A DNA stretch of 64,000 nucleotides, taken from positions 1 to 64,000 of the forward strand of contig NZ_JAFAND010000050.1 in assembly GCF_019232825.1 (NCBI RefSeq), given 5' to 3'. Below are positions 25,914-33,747 of the stretch, in pieces. The translations under genes and the position numbers were made by a program. Source of the stretch: Paludibacterium sp. (GTDB lineage Bacteria > Pseudomonadota > Gammaproteobacteria > Burkholderiales > Chromobacteriaceae). The stretch's first letter is position 1; each line of letters starts with the position of its first letter. Below the pieces are notes generated by a model. The model was not told the DNA's origin and ran no database searches. It saw only the letters and a list, made by a program, of their open reading frames with translations.

Positions 25914-26675
25914 ATGATCACACTCTCTTATACGCTGGCCGGCGCGCTGACCGGCTTGCTGGTGGGCATGACCGGCGTGGGCGCGGGCGCGATGATGACG
26001 CCGGTCCTGTTGTTGGTTTTCGGAGTGGCGCCGGCCACCGCCATCGCCACCGATCTGTGGTTTTCCGCGATCACCAAAATCGTCGGTGCCGGCATCCACC
26101 ATGCCGGCGGCCAGGTCGATTGGCCGATCGTCAAAAAGCTGTGGCTCGGCAGCTTGCCGGTCGCGCTGGGCGTAGCACTGCTGGTGAGTTTGGGCGGCTT
26201 GCACCAGCAGGTGAGCTGGCTGAACAAAGCCATCGGCGTGGTGGTGATTCTGACCGCGCTGGGCCTGTTCGTCGCCCCGCGCATCCAGGCGCTGGCAGGC
26301 CGCCACGGGCAAAGCGAGCGGTCATCCTACTGGACCGTATTGTGCGGCGCCTTCATGGGGCTGTGCGTGGCGCTGACCTCGGCCGGCGCCGGCACGCTCG
26401 GCAGCGTGGCGCTGCTGGCGCTATTTCCACGGCGTATGACCCCGCACCGCCTGGTGGCCACCGACCTGGCGCACGCCATTCCGCTCACCCTGCTCGCCGG
26501 CCTCGGCTATCTGTTCCTGCGCGCGGTCGATTGGCCGATGCTGCTGAGCCTGCTGCTCGGCTCGATTCCCGCCATCGTCCTCGGCAGCCTGCTCGCGCAA
26601 AGGCTGCCTGGCCGCGCGCTGCAGCTTCTGCTAGCGCTGGTGCTGATTTCCGCGGGGGTGAAGCTGGTTGGGTGA
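25914..26675 (+). CDS. TauE/SafE-family membrane transporter (253 aa)
   Basis: About seven or eight hydrophobic helices are arranged in two halves with the repeated family motif: LTGLLVGMTGVGAGAMMTPV near the N-terminus and LCVALTSAGAGTLGSVALLA in the second half. TauE/SafE proteins export sulfite, sulfonates or other organic anions. The ATG at 25914 follows a weak ribosome site. A REP element starts 24 bp after the stop. Confidence 0.85.
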   Translation: MITLSYTLAGALTGLLVGMTGVGAGAMMTPVLLLVFGVAPATAIATDLWFSAITKIVGAGIHHAGGQVDWPIVKKLWLGSLPVALGVALLVSLGGLHQQVSWLNKAIGVVVILTALGLFVAPRIQALAGRHGQSERSSYWTVLCGAFMGLCVALTSAGAGTLGSVALLALFPRRMTPHRLVATDLAHAIPLTLLAGLGYLFLRAVDWPMLLSLLLGSIPAIVLGSLLAQRLPGRALQLLLALVLISAGVKLVG

Positions 26676-26698
26676 ATGGCTTAGTCTGGATCGAGATG

Positions 26699-26725
26699 TA
26701 GCGTGCGTTCGCGCAGCAACGCACG
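26699..26725 (+). repeat. REP-like palindrome, copy C
   Basis: TAGCGTGCG at one end and CAACGCACG at the other form a 7-bp stem. It matches copies at 1424-1450 and 10654-10680 nearly base for base and lies between convergent genes. Confidence 0.55.
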
Positions 26726-26750
26726 TCCTGCCCCCCGAAACCGGATAACG

Positions 26751-27356
26751 CTAATCGAAAATCTCGCTTAGCGCCGGGAGCACGTCCTGCTGGTAAATTT
26801 CCCGAAAGGTCTTGTTGCCGTCGGGGACGCGATACAAAGGCCAGTCATCGAACTTGGCGTGATCGGCACGCACCCACCAGCCAAATTGGGCGTGCATCAA
26901 GAACACCGTCACCTGGCTGCGATCCGCCGATTGCACGGCTTGGCCGCCGCCCGGACAATAATTTCGGTAGCCGCGCGCCAACAGGTAGAACAACACCCAC
27001 TTCTCCTGCGCGTCGATCACTTCCTGGTAGGTCGTCATCATCTCTTTCGACAGCTCGCGCAAATCCGGCTCCACGCGAAATTTCGCCTCCACCATGATGG
27101 CGTCGTAACGATCGGACGAGTCCAAGTTCAGCCGTGAAATGATGAAATCCGGTTTTTTGTTCTCTTTTGCCAGCTGTTGACTCCCCAATCCCAACCGTTG
27201 GAACGCGCTGGTTTTGTTCTTCACATACAGCGGCGCCGTATGCTCGATGCCGTAAAGGTCGACATCGTAGCCAAGCAGCTCGAAATGAGCACGGGCGGTG
27301 GTTTCGGCGATGGCGCCGAACATTTTGTTGCGGTGGAAGGAGAAATCGTCGCTCAT
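26751..27356 (-). CDS. Orphan PD-(D/E)XK nuclease-like protein (201 aa)
   Basis: The chain shows the layout of a PD-(D/E)XK fold: an N-terminal helix with GAIAETTARAHFELLGYDV (Glu18), then KKPDFIIS (Asp70), then DAIMVEAKFR with Glu90-x-Lys92 after about 19 residues. These residues bind the metal and cut DNA in Holliday-junction resolvases and restriction enzymes. The remainder has Trp-rich sequence (FGWWVRADHAKFDDWPLY). No DNA-binding partner, methylase or mobility gene adjoins it. The nuclease call is my inference from spacing. Other functions of the fold, such as non-catalytic adaptors, are possible. Confidence 0.6.
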   Translation of the reverse strand: MSDDFSFHRNKMFGAIAETTARAHFELLGYDVDLYGIEHTAPLYVKNKTSAFQRLGLGSQQLAKENKKPDFIISRLNLDSSDRYDAIMVEAKFRVEPDLRELSKEMMTTYQEVIDAQEKWVLFYLLARGYRNYCPGGGQAVQSADRSQVTVFLMHAQFGWWVRADHAKFDDWPLYRVPDGNKTFREIYQQDVLPALSEIFD

Positions 27357-27482
27357 GGGTCATTAGCATAGATTGTGAAATTTCTAATGACATTAAATTA
27401 ACAAGCGTAGGCGATGCAATAGGAAACGCGGTTAGCAACTCGCCGGTTCGGAGCCCTCGCGGGCTCTGCCTCCGGTTGTGCC

Positions 27483-27575
27483 TTACTTGACGGTGAGAAC
27501 TGAGCAGCCAGCCACCTCCCGTGACTGTGCTAGCGACGCGATAGAAGCCATTTGCCGCTAACTCTGATCGGAGTG
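27483..27575 (-). pseudogene. Decayed relative of the 85-aa gene
   Basis: Only the last part is recognisable: a frame ending REVAGCSVLTVK aligns with RRVAGCTILTAE of the 85-aa protein at 10813-11070. The DNA after the stop (CTCCGGTTGTGCCTTAC versus CTCCGGTTATCGCCTTAC) and a following GC hairpin (27451-27466) also match. Upstream, the frame is broken by stops and a shift. The interval 27357-27681 holds nothing else I recognise. Confidence 0.4.
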
Positions 27576-27681
27576 ACGCGCCAGCGCAAGATAGATTTGG
27601 CTAACCGCAGGAAGTTGATTTCTCAAACAATGACGTGTTGACTAGGCGCGGAGGACATCAACACAGCAGACAAATTTCACA

Positions 27682-28218
27682 ATGCGCATGACTGACAGAT
27701 TAATTGCCATATTGAGATGGCTAATTAAGATCTACAACCCACCCTATCAACTTCATCTTTGTGATATGGAGATTTCCATCATTCCAAACAAAACAATATA
27801 TATTTTTAAGCAATATGGAACACATGAATGTTACGCATTTTCATATCATGAGATAATTAACAATAAGAACATTCTATTTAGTATCAACCCCGTTGACATG
27901 ATCGATGTTCATCAGCATGAGTTCTTTGCCAAGCTGCGTTCGACGGAATGTCATATCTCTGAACAACTTCCCAATAACACCTATAAGCTTATTGCCGAAG
28001 ATCGCTATTATACGTGCACCGGCGAATACATCATTAACAATATGGATATGTTTGAAAATTTGTCCCATCATGATTTGGCAAAGATCGCGCACGAAACCGG
28101 ATTTCGCAAGGGCAGGAAACTATCCAAAGATATTACTTGGGCGATTTTGAATAAAAAAAGCCACTCTGCCGCCAAGCCACGACTAAGAATTGTTCACCTC
28201 AACGAAACTAAAGACTAG
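27682..28218 (+). CDS. Hypothetical protein of the AT-rich islet (178 aa)
   Basis: I do not recognise a family. The protein is rich in Ile, Asn, Tyr and His, has no signal peptide and no clear membrane helix, and starts MRMTDRLIAILRWLIK. Its codons are AT-rich, unlike the flanking genes, which suggests horizontal transfer. The stop overlaps the end of the convergent metallophosphoesterase by 4 bp, so the two share a compact junction. The frame is long for this AT-rich DNA, which supports it as real. Confidence 0.6.
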   Translation: MRMTDRLIAILRWLIKIYNPPYQLHLCDMEISIIPNKTIYIFKQYGTHECYAFSYHEIINNKNILFSINPVDMIDVHQHEFFAKLRSTECHISEQLPNNTYKLIAEDRYYTCTGEYIINNMDMFENLSHHDLAKIAHETGFRKGRKLSKDITWAILNKKSHSAAKPRLRIVHLNETKD

Positions 28219-28949
28219 CGAAGATAGATTGTCTGCGATTGATGCCCCTGCGTGGAAAATTCTAGAATTTTATAGCCACTGATCGCTTCAGTTTCAACAA
28301 CGGCAGTTCCCTTCTTCCATTGGAAGCAGGCTGCAGGGCAGGTTTCCAATTTTAGCTCTCCCATCTTTACATTATACTCTCCATGAACATGACCACATAT
28401 AATCAACTTAATTGCATCTATTTCTCCCACATGACGCATAAATTCCTCGCCATTTTCGACATTGCAAGCATCAACAAGAGGCGTTCCAATGCGAACTGGG
28501 TGATGATGCATAACCAAAGAAATTTGCTTATTTTCATTTGCAAGCTTGCTTAATTTATCCATTTCATTATCGTTTATTGACCCAGAATCATTATTGCCAA
28601 ACGTTGAATCGATAGCAACCAAACCCCAACCGTCACCATCAAGCCTAGACAACCGTTCGGCATGATATTTTTCGCTACTTTTCAATATATTATCTAAAAC
28701 GTCATGATTACCATGTATCCAAAACATAGGCAGTGATAACTTTGATAACAATGAAAAAGCTAAATCATATGATTCCATGCTGCCATCTTGTGAGATATCT
28801 CCAGTAATCAACATGCCATCGCTATCATGGCGATTTTCTGACTGAATATAAGACACTACCCGTTCAAGCATGGCATAGGTATTTATATTAAAAAGTTCTT
28901 TGTCTTTTTCTGAAAAAATATGAGTATCAGAAACTTGTATGTACTTCAT
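28215..28949 (-). CDS. Calcineurin-like metallophosphoesterase, CpdA-like (244 aa)
   Basis: The metal-binding motifs are in order: SDTH at residues 7-10, GDISQD, WIHGNHD, MHHHP and CGHVHG. This is the class III cyclic-nucleotide phosphodiesterase pattern (CpdA), acting on cAMP or other cyclic nucleotides, though other phosphoesters are possible. It is cytoplasmic, of normal length, and lies in the AT-rich islet 38 bp after the transporter gene on the same strand. AT-rich codon use marks it as acquired. A ribosome site GGAG lies before the start. Confidence 0.85.
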   Translation of the reverse strand: MKYIQVSDTHIFSEKDKELFNINTYAMLERVVSYIQSENRHDSDGMLITGDISQDGSMESYDLAFSLLSKLSLPMFWIHGNHDVLDNILKSSEKYHAERLSRLDGDGWGLVAIDSTFGNNDSGSINDNEMDKLSKLANENKQISLVMHHHPVRIGTPLVDACNVENGEEFMRHVGEIDAIKLIICGHVHGEYNVKMGELKLETCPAACFQWKKGTAVVETEAISGYKILEFSTQGHQSQTIYLR

Positions 28950-28987
28950 ATATCAGCTCCTTTCGCCATCATAATGATATAAAAATG

Positions 28988-29689
28988 TTAATTTAACTTC
29001 TTATCTTCAGAAAATGCTTTCAGTGGATTGTATGATATTCCCCAATCATAAAAATCAGTCTTCTCATATTTCTTTACCACTCCTACTAAATATATACCGA
29101 TCGGAAACAATATAAATGAAATCAAAACTTTATATGACCATGTTGACGCCAAGATGTTCAGCAATTCCCCAAAGCTGTATTTCCCGGAAAGGCTGATCGG
29201 ATAGGCGGTAATCAACAAAACCGCCTGCGCAGTCATCGCTGACACCATGTATCGAATGATAAAAAGCCGGCCAAGAAAGAATATCTTCAGTTTCGAGATA
29301 ACGAAACTATTACAAAAATACGAAGCGGGCACAGAAATCCACGTCCCGACCATGACTCGCCAAAATTCATGAAATAACTCATGATAATGCCCTGCGACTT
29401 CATTGTTGTGCCTTTGCACAATAGCAGCGCTATTAATAGCCACCACATAAAACGTTTGACATAGCAGCATAATCCATATAATTCTTACACCCTTTTTATA
29501 CCCATATACTTCTGTCGTAATAGTCGAAATCAAGTAGCACATGGAGAAGATTATGCCGCTTGCCGTCAATTTAAAGCCATAGAAATCTATTATTTTATAA
29601 ACGAGTGTATCGCAGGTAATCATGATTGTTACCATAAGGCCTGCAAACAGATCATATAGCTTATATTCCTGATGAGAAGGTTTGCACAT
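28988..29689 (-). CDS. VUT/YhhQ-family transporter, possible queuosine-precursor importer (233 aa)
   Basis: About six hydrophobic helices and the block ISTITTEVYGYKKGVRIIWI match the VUT family (PF02592), of which E. coli YhhQ takes up queuosine precursors. The N-terminal KLYDLFAGLMVTIMITCDTL also fits. The gene sits between an XRE-S24 regulator (9 bp upstream) and a metallophosphoesterase, an uncommon setting. Codons are AT-rich. Family members outside YhhQ may carry other purine-like compounds. No queuosine or deazapurine DNA-modification genes are in the window. Confidence 0.75.
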   Translation of the reverse strand: MCKPSHQEYKLYDLFAGLMVTIMITCDTLVYKIIDFYGFKLTASGIIFSMCYLISTITTEVYGYKKGVRIIWIMLLCQTFYVVAINSAAIVQRHNNEVAGHYHELFHEFWRVMVGTWISVPASYFCNSFVISKLKIFFLGRLFIIRYMVSAMTAQAVLLITAYPISLSGKYSFGELLNILASTWSYKVLISFILFPIGIYLVGVVKKYEKTDFYDWGISYNPLKAFSEDKKLN

Positions 29690-29698
29690 ATTTCACTT

Positions 29699-30358
29699 TC
29701 ACTTATCAGACAATATCCTTATATTAATTATTTTTATAACAACACCAATAATTTGAAATTCAGTATAAATAGAAGGGGGTACTTCTTGAAATGGGATTGC
29801 CGAGGTAAAAACAAAGTTATCTTGCTCTATATATATTTTACGGAAACATGGGGAGTGGTTATTGATCTTCACTAAAACGATATCGCCATCGGCAGGAGCA
29901 TCATTCTGAGAAATAACACACACTGATCCAATTTGAAATTGAGGAGAAAGGGAATTATTATTTATTTTTATTGAAAAATATGATCCGCTGCCACTGAGCT
30001 CTGTGGTAAATAGATCATAATGAAAATAGTGATCTGCTAAAAATCCATCCAATTCATTCATCTTGATGAGCGGTATAGCCCTCGCTTTTTGTTGTCCAGC
30101 GTCTTCGCTCAACAAATCATGCTCCGACAACTCTGACAGCGATACTCCGAAATACTTTGCGAGCGCCATCAAGGTCGATAACGTTGGATTACCAACGCCC
30201 CTTCGAAGACTATTAATCGTCGCGACCCCTAGTCCTGTCGCATTAGAAACAGCAAGGGCATCCATGTTATGCCGCCCCATGAGACGAGTGAGATTCCTAG
30301 CTGTCGTTTCTAGTAAACCGTCTTTTCCTGCTAATGTTTGAGCTTCTTCAGACGACAT
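29699..30358 (-). CDS. XRE-family regulator with S24 peptidase-like domain (219 aa)
   Basis: An XRE helix-turn-helix spans about residues 17-75 (ALAVSNATGLGVATINSLRR), and a LexA/CI-type S24 domain covers about 100-215. Ser136 in NNNSLSP and Lys174 in CFRKIY occupy the positions of the catalytic pair, so self-cleavage is conceivable. No clear Ala-Gly cleavage site was identified. It is a phage-repressor-like protein and probably controls the downstream transporter and phosphoesterase. The promoter at 30378-30407 lies close to its ATG, so the leader is very short. Confidence 0.85.
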   Translation of the reverse strand: MSSEEAQTLAGKDGLLETTARNLTRLMGRHNMDALAVSNATGLGVATINSLRRGVGNPTLSTLMALAKYFGVSLSELSEHDLLSEDAGQQKARAIPLIKMNELDGFLADHYFHYDLFTTELSGSGSYFSIKINNNSLSPQFQIGSVCVISQNDAPADGDIVLVKINNHSPCFRKIYIEQDNFVFTSAIPFQEVPPSIYTEFQIIGVVIKIINIRILSDK

Positions 30359-30377
30359 AATAGCCTCTATTGATTGT

Positions 30378-30407
30378 ATAAAATTTCCTACGACAGTAAA
30401 TTGTCAA
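30378..30407 (-). promoter_or_regulatory. Promoter of the XRE-S24 gene
   Basis: On the minus strand, TTGACA (30407-30402) and TTTTAT (30383-30378) are 18 bp apart, a good sigma-70 match, about 20 bp before the start codon. The rest of 30408-30633 is AT-rich non-coding sequence in which I see no gene. Confidence 0.5.
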
Positions 30408-30633
30408 AAGAAGCGTGACACATCAAAAAATGAACGCATTTGTATTTTTCAACACATAAGGATATGATTTTTTACTTTGGCACCACATAAACATGAATAG
30501 CGCTATACACAGCCGTATCTATTTTTCAGACATTTGGCTACTTTGCGAGCCCACGCGTTCCAAATTGAAAATTTCATATATCTTCTATTTCAGAAGTGAT
30601 TGGGCTAGCGTTTGACGTAAGAGAGGTATACGA

Positions 30634-30705
30634 ACTGGGATTGGTTCTGTATCGGCACCCCCTGTTATCCCCATGCCCCGATACCAGCCAGGAGCCAGTC
30701 CCAGT
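30634..30705. repeat. Long imperfect inverted repeat
   Basis: An outer arm pair (ACTGGGA at 30634, TCCCAGT ending at 30705) and an inner pair (GTATCGG at 30649, CCGATAC at 30678) can fold a hairpin of about 72 nt at the edge between AT-rich and GC-rich DNA. Its role is unknown. It could be a terminator, a small RNA or a recombination site. Confidence 0.4.
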
Positions 30706-30755
30706 CCGTATGGCGCTCAAGCGCGTGTTGATTGCCAATAAACCAGGCAACCTTG

Positions 30756-31301
30756 CTAGCTCTCCTTCTTCGGAGCCCCTCCCTCTGGCCGCCAATTGGC
30801 CACCCGGCCGCACTCCTTGATCACATGCTTCAATGGCGCGCCGTCGCGATTGACCAAGCCGTAGGCCGGCGCAAGGCGATAGCGCGTTTCCCTCAATACT
30901 TGGCGTGGGCAGCCATGATCCTGCACTTTGGTTTCCCGCCAGGCGTGCGGCATCAGCGCCAGCTTGGGGGCGTAATGCGGATGCTGCGGATGGGGATAAT
31001 CAACCGAGCCATCGTGATTGCCGAACACTGCCGTGGGATACGAGTGCCGGCTGGCGAGCCACGCTTTCAGCGAGGACAAATGAATGCGCATTGGCAGGCC
31101 GGACAGCACCGATTCAAGCTGCAACTGCCCCTACGCCGCCGCCTCCATCAGGGTGCAGCGTGCCTGGTGCAATAGCGCCACATCTCCATCTGCTCCAGCA
31201 ATGAGCGATAGACATGGCACGCCCACCAGCAAGCAGGCGGCTTCGCCGAAGGTCAGCGAATCGCGCAGCTGCAGCAGTTGGCTTCTGTCCAGGTATTGCA
31301 T
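30756..31301 (-). pseudogene. Hypothetical gene interrupted by one amber codon (181 codons)
   Basis: From ATG 31301 the frame reads [20 protein letters not shown] through LMEAAA, meets TAG at 31133-31131, and continues in the same frame as [20 protein letters not shown] to a stop at 30756. Both parts look coding and have no other defect, so a single CAG-to-TAG change is the simplest reading. GGAGG lies upstream. No family is recognised; the second part contains HPQHPHY. It could be a dead gene, a suppressed codon, or two separate small proteins, the second starting at a TTG at 31124 or an ATG at 31091. Confidence 0.5.
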
Positions 31302-31370
31302 GAATGGGCATGCCTCCTGCGGCGCTGGTTAGATTAAGAAATGCCCGTGGTGGCGTGGACGCAACAGCAC

Positions 31371-31408
31371 CCTGGCATATCACGCCATGCCCTGGCATAT
31401 CAGGGCAT
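31371..31408 (-). promoter_or_regulatory. Direct repeats and palindrome upstream of the amber-interrupted gene
   Basis: CCTGGCATATCA occurs at 31371-31382 and again at 31391-31402, a 20-bp period. The second copy lies within a 22-bp palindrome (ATGCCCTG and CAGGGCAT arms, 31387-31408). Placed about 70-107 bp before the gene start on the minus strand, these look like an operator. Confidence 0.4.
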
Positions 31409-31491
31409 GCATTAGCACAGTTTTCATTTTTGTGATCAATGTGTTGACGGCATTCCGCCCTACGCCCTTTCTCCGGGCGATGCGGCCGGCG

Positions 31492-31728
31492 CGCGCCGGT
31501 GGCCAATTCGGCGTAACCCGGCGCCCCCAGTTTGCGCACGATCAGCACGTCTAGCGGCGCTTTCAACGCCTTGGCGATTTCGGCCCCCACCGGCACGCCG
31601 CCGCGCGGCAGCGCCAACACCACCGGCTGCTGATCTTGATAACGGCGGAGCGCCTCGGCCAAGCGCCGGCCGGCATCCCGGCGGTTGGCGAACTCGCCGC
31701 GGTGAAGCGTGGGGCGATCGGTTTCCAT
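31492..31728 (-). pseudogene. Truncated phosphoribosyltransferase
   Basis: The first 79 codons ([10 protein letters not shown] through [13 protein letters not shown]) match the start of the phosphoribosyltransferase family with the usual [15 protein letters not shown] and [20 protein letters not shown] blocks. After ELATGA, where family members continue for over 130 residues with the catalytic loop, the sequence becomes unrelated, so the gene has lost its 3' part, probably when the adjoining accessory DNA arrived. Confidence 0.6.
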
Positions 31729-31881
31729 ACCTTCATCATAATGCTTGCGCCACGGCGGGTTCCTAGTGGCTTTGGCCCAAAACAACTGATATTTGTCCAT
31801 CAGGCCACTCATCTCCTCGGCGTCGTTCCACCACACTGTTTGCAACGACGCCGCGAGCGTCATCGACCCTCGAAAGGAGCC

Positions 31882-32655
31882 ATGATGAAATTCACCCAGA
31901 TCCGCAACGCCACCGTGATCGTCGAATTCGGCGGCAAGCGTTTTTTGGTCGATCCGATGCTGTCGGCCAAGGGCGCGTTCCCCGCCTTCGCCGGCACGCC
32001 CAATGGCGAGCAGGCTAATCCCACGGTCGAACTGCCGTGGCCGGTGGCCGATATCGTCGACGTCGACGCGGTGATCGTCACCCACACCCACACCGATCAT
32101 TGGGACGACGCGGCCAAGGCGGCGCTGCCCAAGCATTTGCCGCTGTTCGCGCAACACGAACAGGATGCCGCCGCGATCCGCGCGGCCGGGTTCGGCGACG
32201 TGCGCGTGTTGGCGGACAAGGCGGTGTTCGAGGGCGTGACGCTGACCAAGACAGGCGGCGAGCACGGCAGTGGCCGGGTGCTGCAAGATTTCGGCAGCCG
32301 GCTGGGCGAGGTCAGCGGCGTGGTGTTCCACCATCCGCGCGAGCGCACGCTGTACTTGGCCGGCGACACGGTGTGGAACAGCCACGTGGCGGCGGCGTTG
32401 CGCGCGCATCATCCCGACGTGGTGGTGGTCAATTGCGGCGACGCCCGTTTTATCGGCTACGAGCCGATCATCATGGGCAAGGACGACGTGCTGGCGCTAC
32501 ATCGCGCCGCGCCCAGCGCGCTGATCATTGCCAGCCACATGGAGGCGGTCAACCACGCCACGCTGTCGCGGCAGGCGCTGCGCGACTTCGCCCAGGCCGA
32601 GGGTCTGCTTGATCAATTGCGCATTCCGCAAGATGGCGAGTCGTATGTGCTGTAG
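31882..32655 (+). CDS. MBL-fold metallohydrolase, UlaG-like (257 aa)
   Basis: The metallo-beta-lactamase fold signature [10 protein letters not shown] (about residues 71-80) provides the zinc ligands, and AGDTVWN and SHMEAVNH supply later ones. The beginning [20 protein letters not shown] resembles the UlaG/YtnP-like group of hydrolases acting on lactones or sugar-phosphate lactones. AAAGGAG lies just before the start. It is cytoplasmic, with no signal peptide. It is followed by a GlxA-type regulator on the same strand, 62 bp downstream. Confidence 0.85.
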   Translation: MMKFTQIRNATVIVEFGGKRFLVDPMLSAKGAFPAFAGTPNGEQANPTVELPWPVADIVDVDAVIVTHTHTDHWDDAAKAALPKHLPLFAQHEQDAAAIRAAGFGDVRVLADKAVFEGVTLTKTGGEHGSGRVLQDFGSRLGEVSGVVFHHPRERTLYLAGDTVWNSHVAAALRAHHPDVVVVNCGDARFIGYEPIIMGKDDVLALHRAAPSALIIASHMEAVNHATLSRQALRDFAQAEGLLDQLRIPQDGESYVL

Positions 32656-32717
32656 GAAACCGTGCGCGCGCCACCGGGTTCTGCCACGATGATGGGGTAT
32701 GCGACTTAAGGTAAACC

Positions 32718-33683
32718 ATGAGCCAAGCCCCCTCCGTACCGCGCGTCGTCGTCGTGGTCTATGACCGGTTCAGCCCGTTTCATATATCGGTGCCCTGCAT
32801 TGTCTTCGGCAACTACCTGCCACCGGACCGGCATTTGTTTCAGCTGACGATGTGCGCCGGCGAGTCGGGGCCGCTGACGTCGACCGAAGGACTGAGTTTC
32901 ACCGCCGAGGCCGGCTTGGAGGCGCTGCGTGACGCCGACATCGTCATCGTGCCCGGCTGGCGCTCGCCGCCGGATCCACCGTCAGAGGCATTATTGGCAG
33001 CATTGCGCCAAGCGTATCAGCGCGGCGCGACGGTGGTCGGCCTATGCTTGGGCACCTATGTATTGGCTTACGCCGGCCTGCTCGACGGCAAGCGCGCCGG
33101 CACCCATTGGGAGTGCGAGCGCGATTTCACCCAGCGTTTCCCGGCGGTGCAACTGGATTGCAACGCGCTGTATGTCGAGGATGGCCGGCTGGTGACGTCG
33201 GCGGGAACGGCGGCAGGGCTCGACTGCTGTCTACATCTGGTGCGGCAGCATCACGGCAGCCAAATCGCCAACAAGCTGGCGCGCCGGCTGGTGATCCCGC
33301 CGTATCGCGAGGGCGGGCAAGCGCAATATATCGAACAGCCGCTGCCGGCCACGACCCAAGATAGCCGCATCAATCGATTGCTCGATCATCTGCGCCAGCA
33401 CCTGCGGCAGGATTTCAGTCTGGACGCACTGGCGCAACACACCCACATGAGCCGGCGCACCTTCACCCGCCATTTTCACAAGGCCACCGGCATGTCGGTG
33501 GGCGACTGGCTGCTGGCCGAGCGTCTCAAGCGCAGCCAGGAACTATTGGAAGCGACCGATACCCCGATCGACCACATTGCCGACCGCGTCGGCTTCGCCT
33601 CGGCAGCCATCTTGCGTCAGCAGTTCAAAAAAGCCTTCGGCGTGGCGCCACGCGATTGGCGGCGCACGTTTCTTGGGCGCTAG
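32718..33683 (+). CDS. GlxA-family AraC-type regulator (321 aa)
   Basis: The N-terminal DJ-1/PfpI-like domain (about residues 9-190) has the elbow motif VVGLCLGTYVLAYAGLLDGK, and the C-terminal AraC domain has two helix-turn-helix units (HTHMSRRTFTRHFHKATGMS, then RVGFASAAILRQQFKKAFGV). It resembles regulators of the FtrA/GlxA group. The adjoining metallohydrolase is a possible target. The start follows a weak ribosome site. It ends before a LprI-like gene. Confidence 0.88.
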   Translation: MSQAPSVPRVVVVVYDRFSPFHISVPCIVFGNYLPPDRHLFQLTMCAGESGPLTSTEGLSFTAEAGLEALRDADIVIVPGWRSPPDPPSEALLAALRQAYQRGATVVGLCLGTYVLAYAGLLDGKRAGTHWECERDFTQRFPAVQLDCNALYVEDGRLVTSAGTAAGLDCCLHLVRQHHGSQIANKLARRLVIPPYREGGQAQYIEQPLPATTQDSRINRLLDHLRQHLRQDFSLDALAQHTHMSRRTFTRHFHKATGMSVGDWLLAERLKRSQELLEATDTPIDHIADRVGFASAAILRQQFKKAFGVAPRDWRRTFLGR

Positions 33684-33747
33684 AGCATGCCAACGCCATG
33701 CACGGCGCTTATAATATTCTCCTCGCTGTTTGCCCTGGAGAGCGACG

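Noticed and set aside
28988..29689. A deazapurine DNA-modification (Dpd) defence island
   Set aside because: Only a VUT-type transporter is present. No dpd or queuosine-insertion genes were found.
30634..30705. An integron attC site
   Set aside because: The arms do not end in the expected GTTRRRY-type core sites, and no integrase is present.
31114..32412. Minus-strand frame of 432 codons
   Set aside because: It is a composite that includes the antisense of the metallohydrolase and the truncated phosphoribosyltransferase. Only the 31492-31728 part looks genuine.
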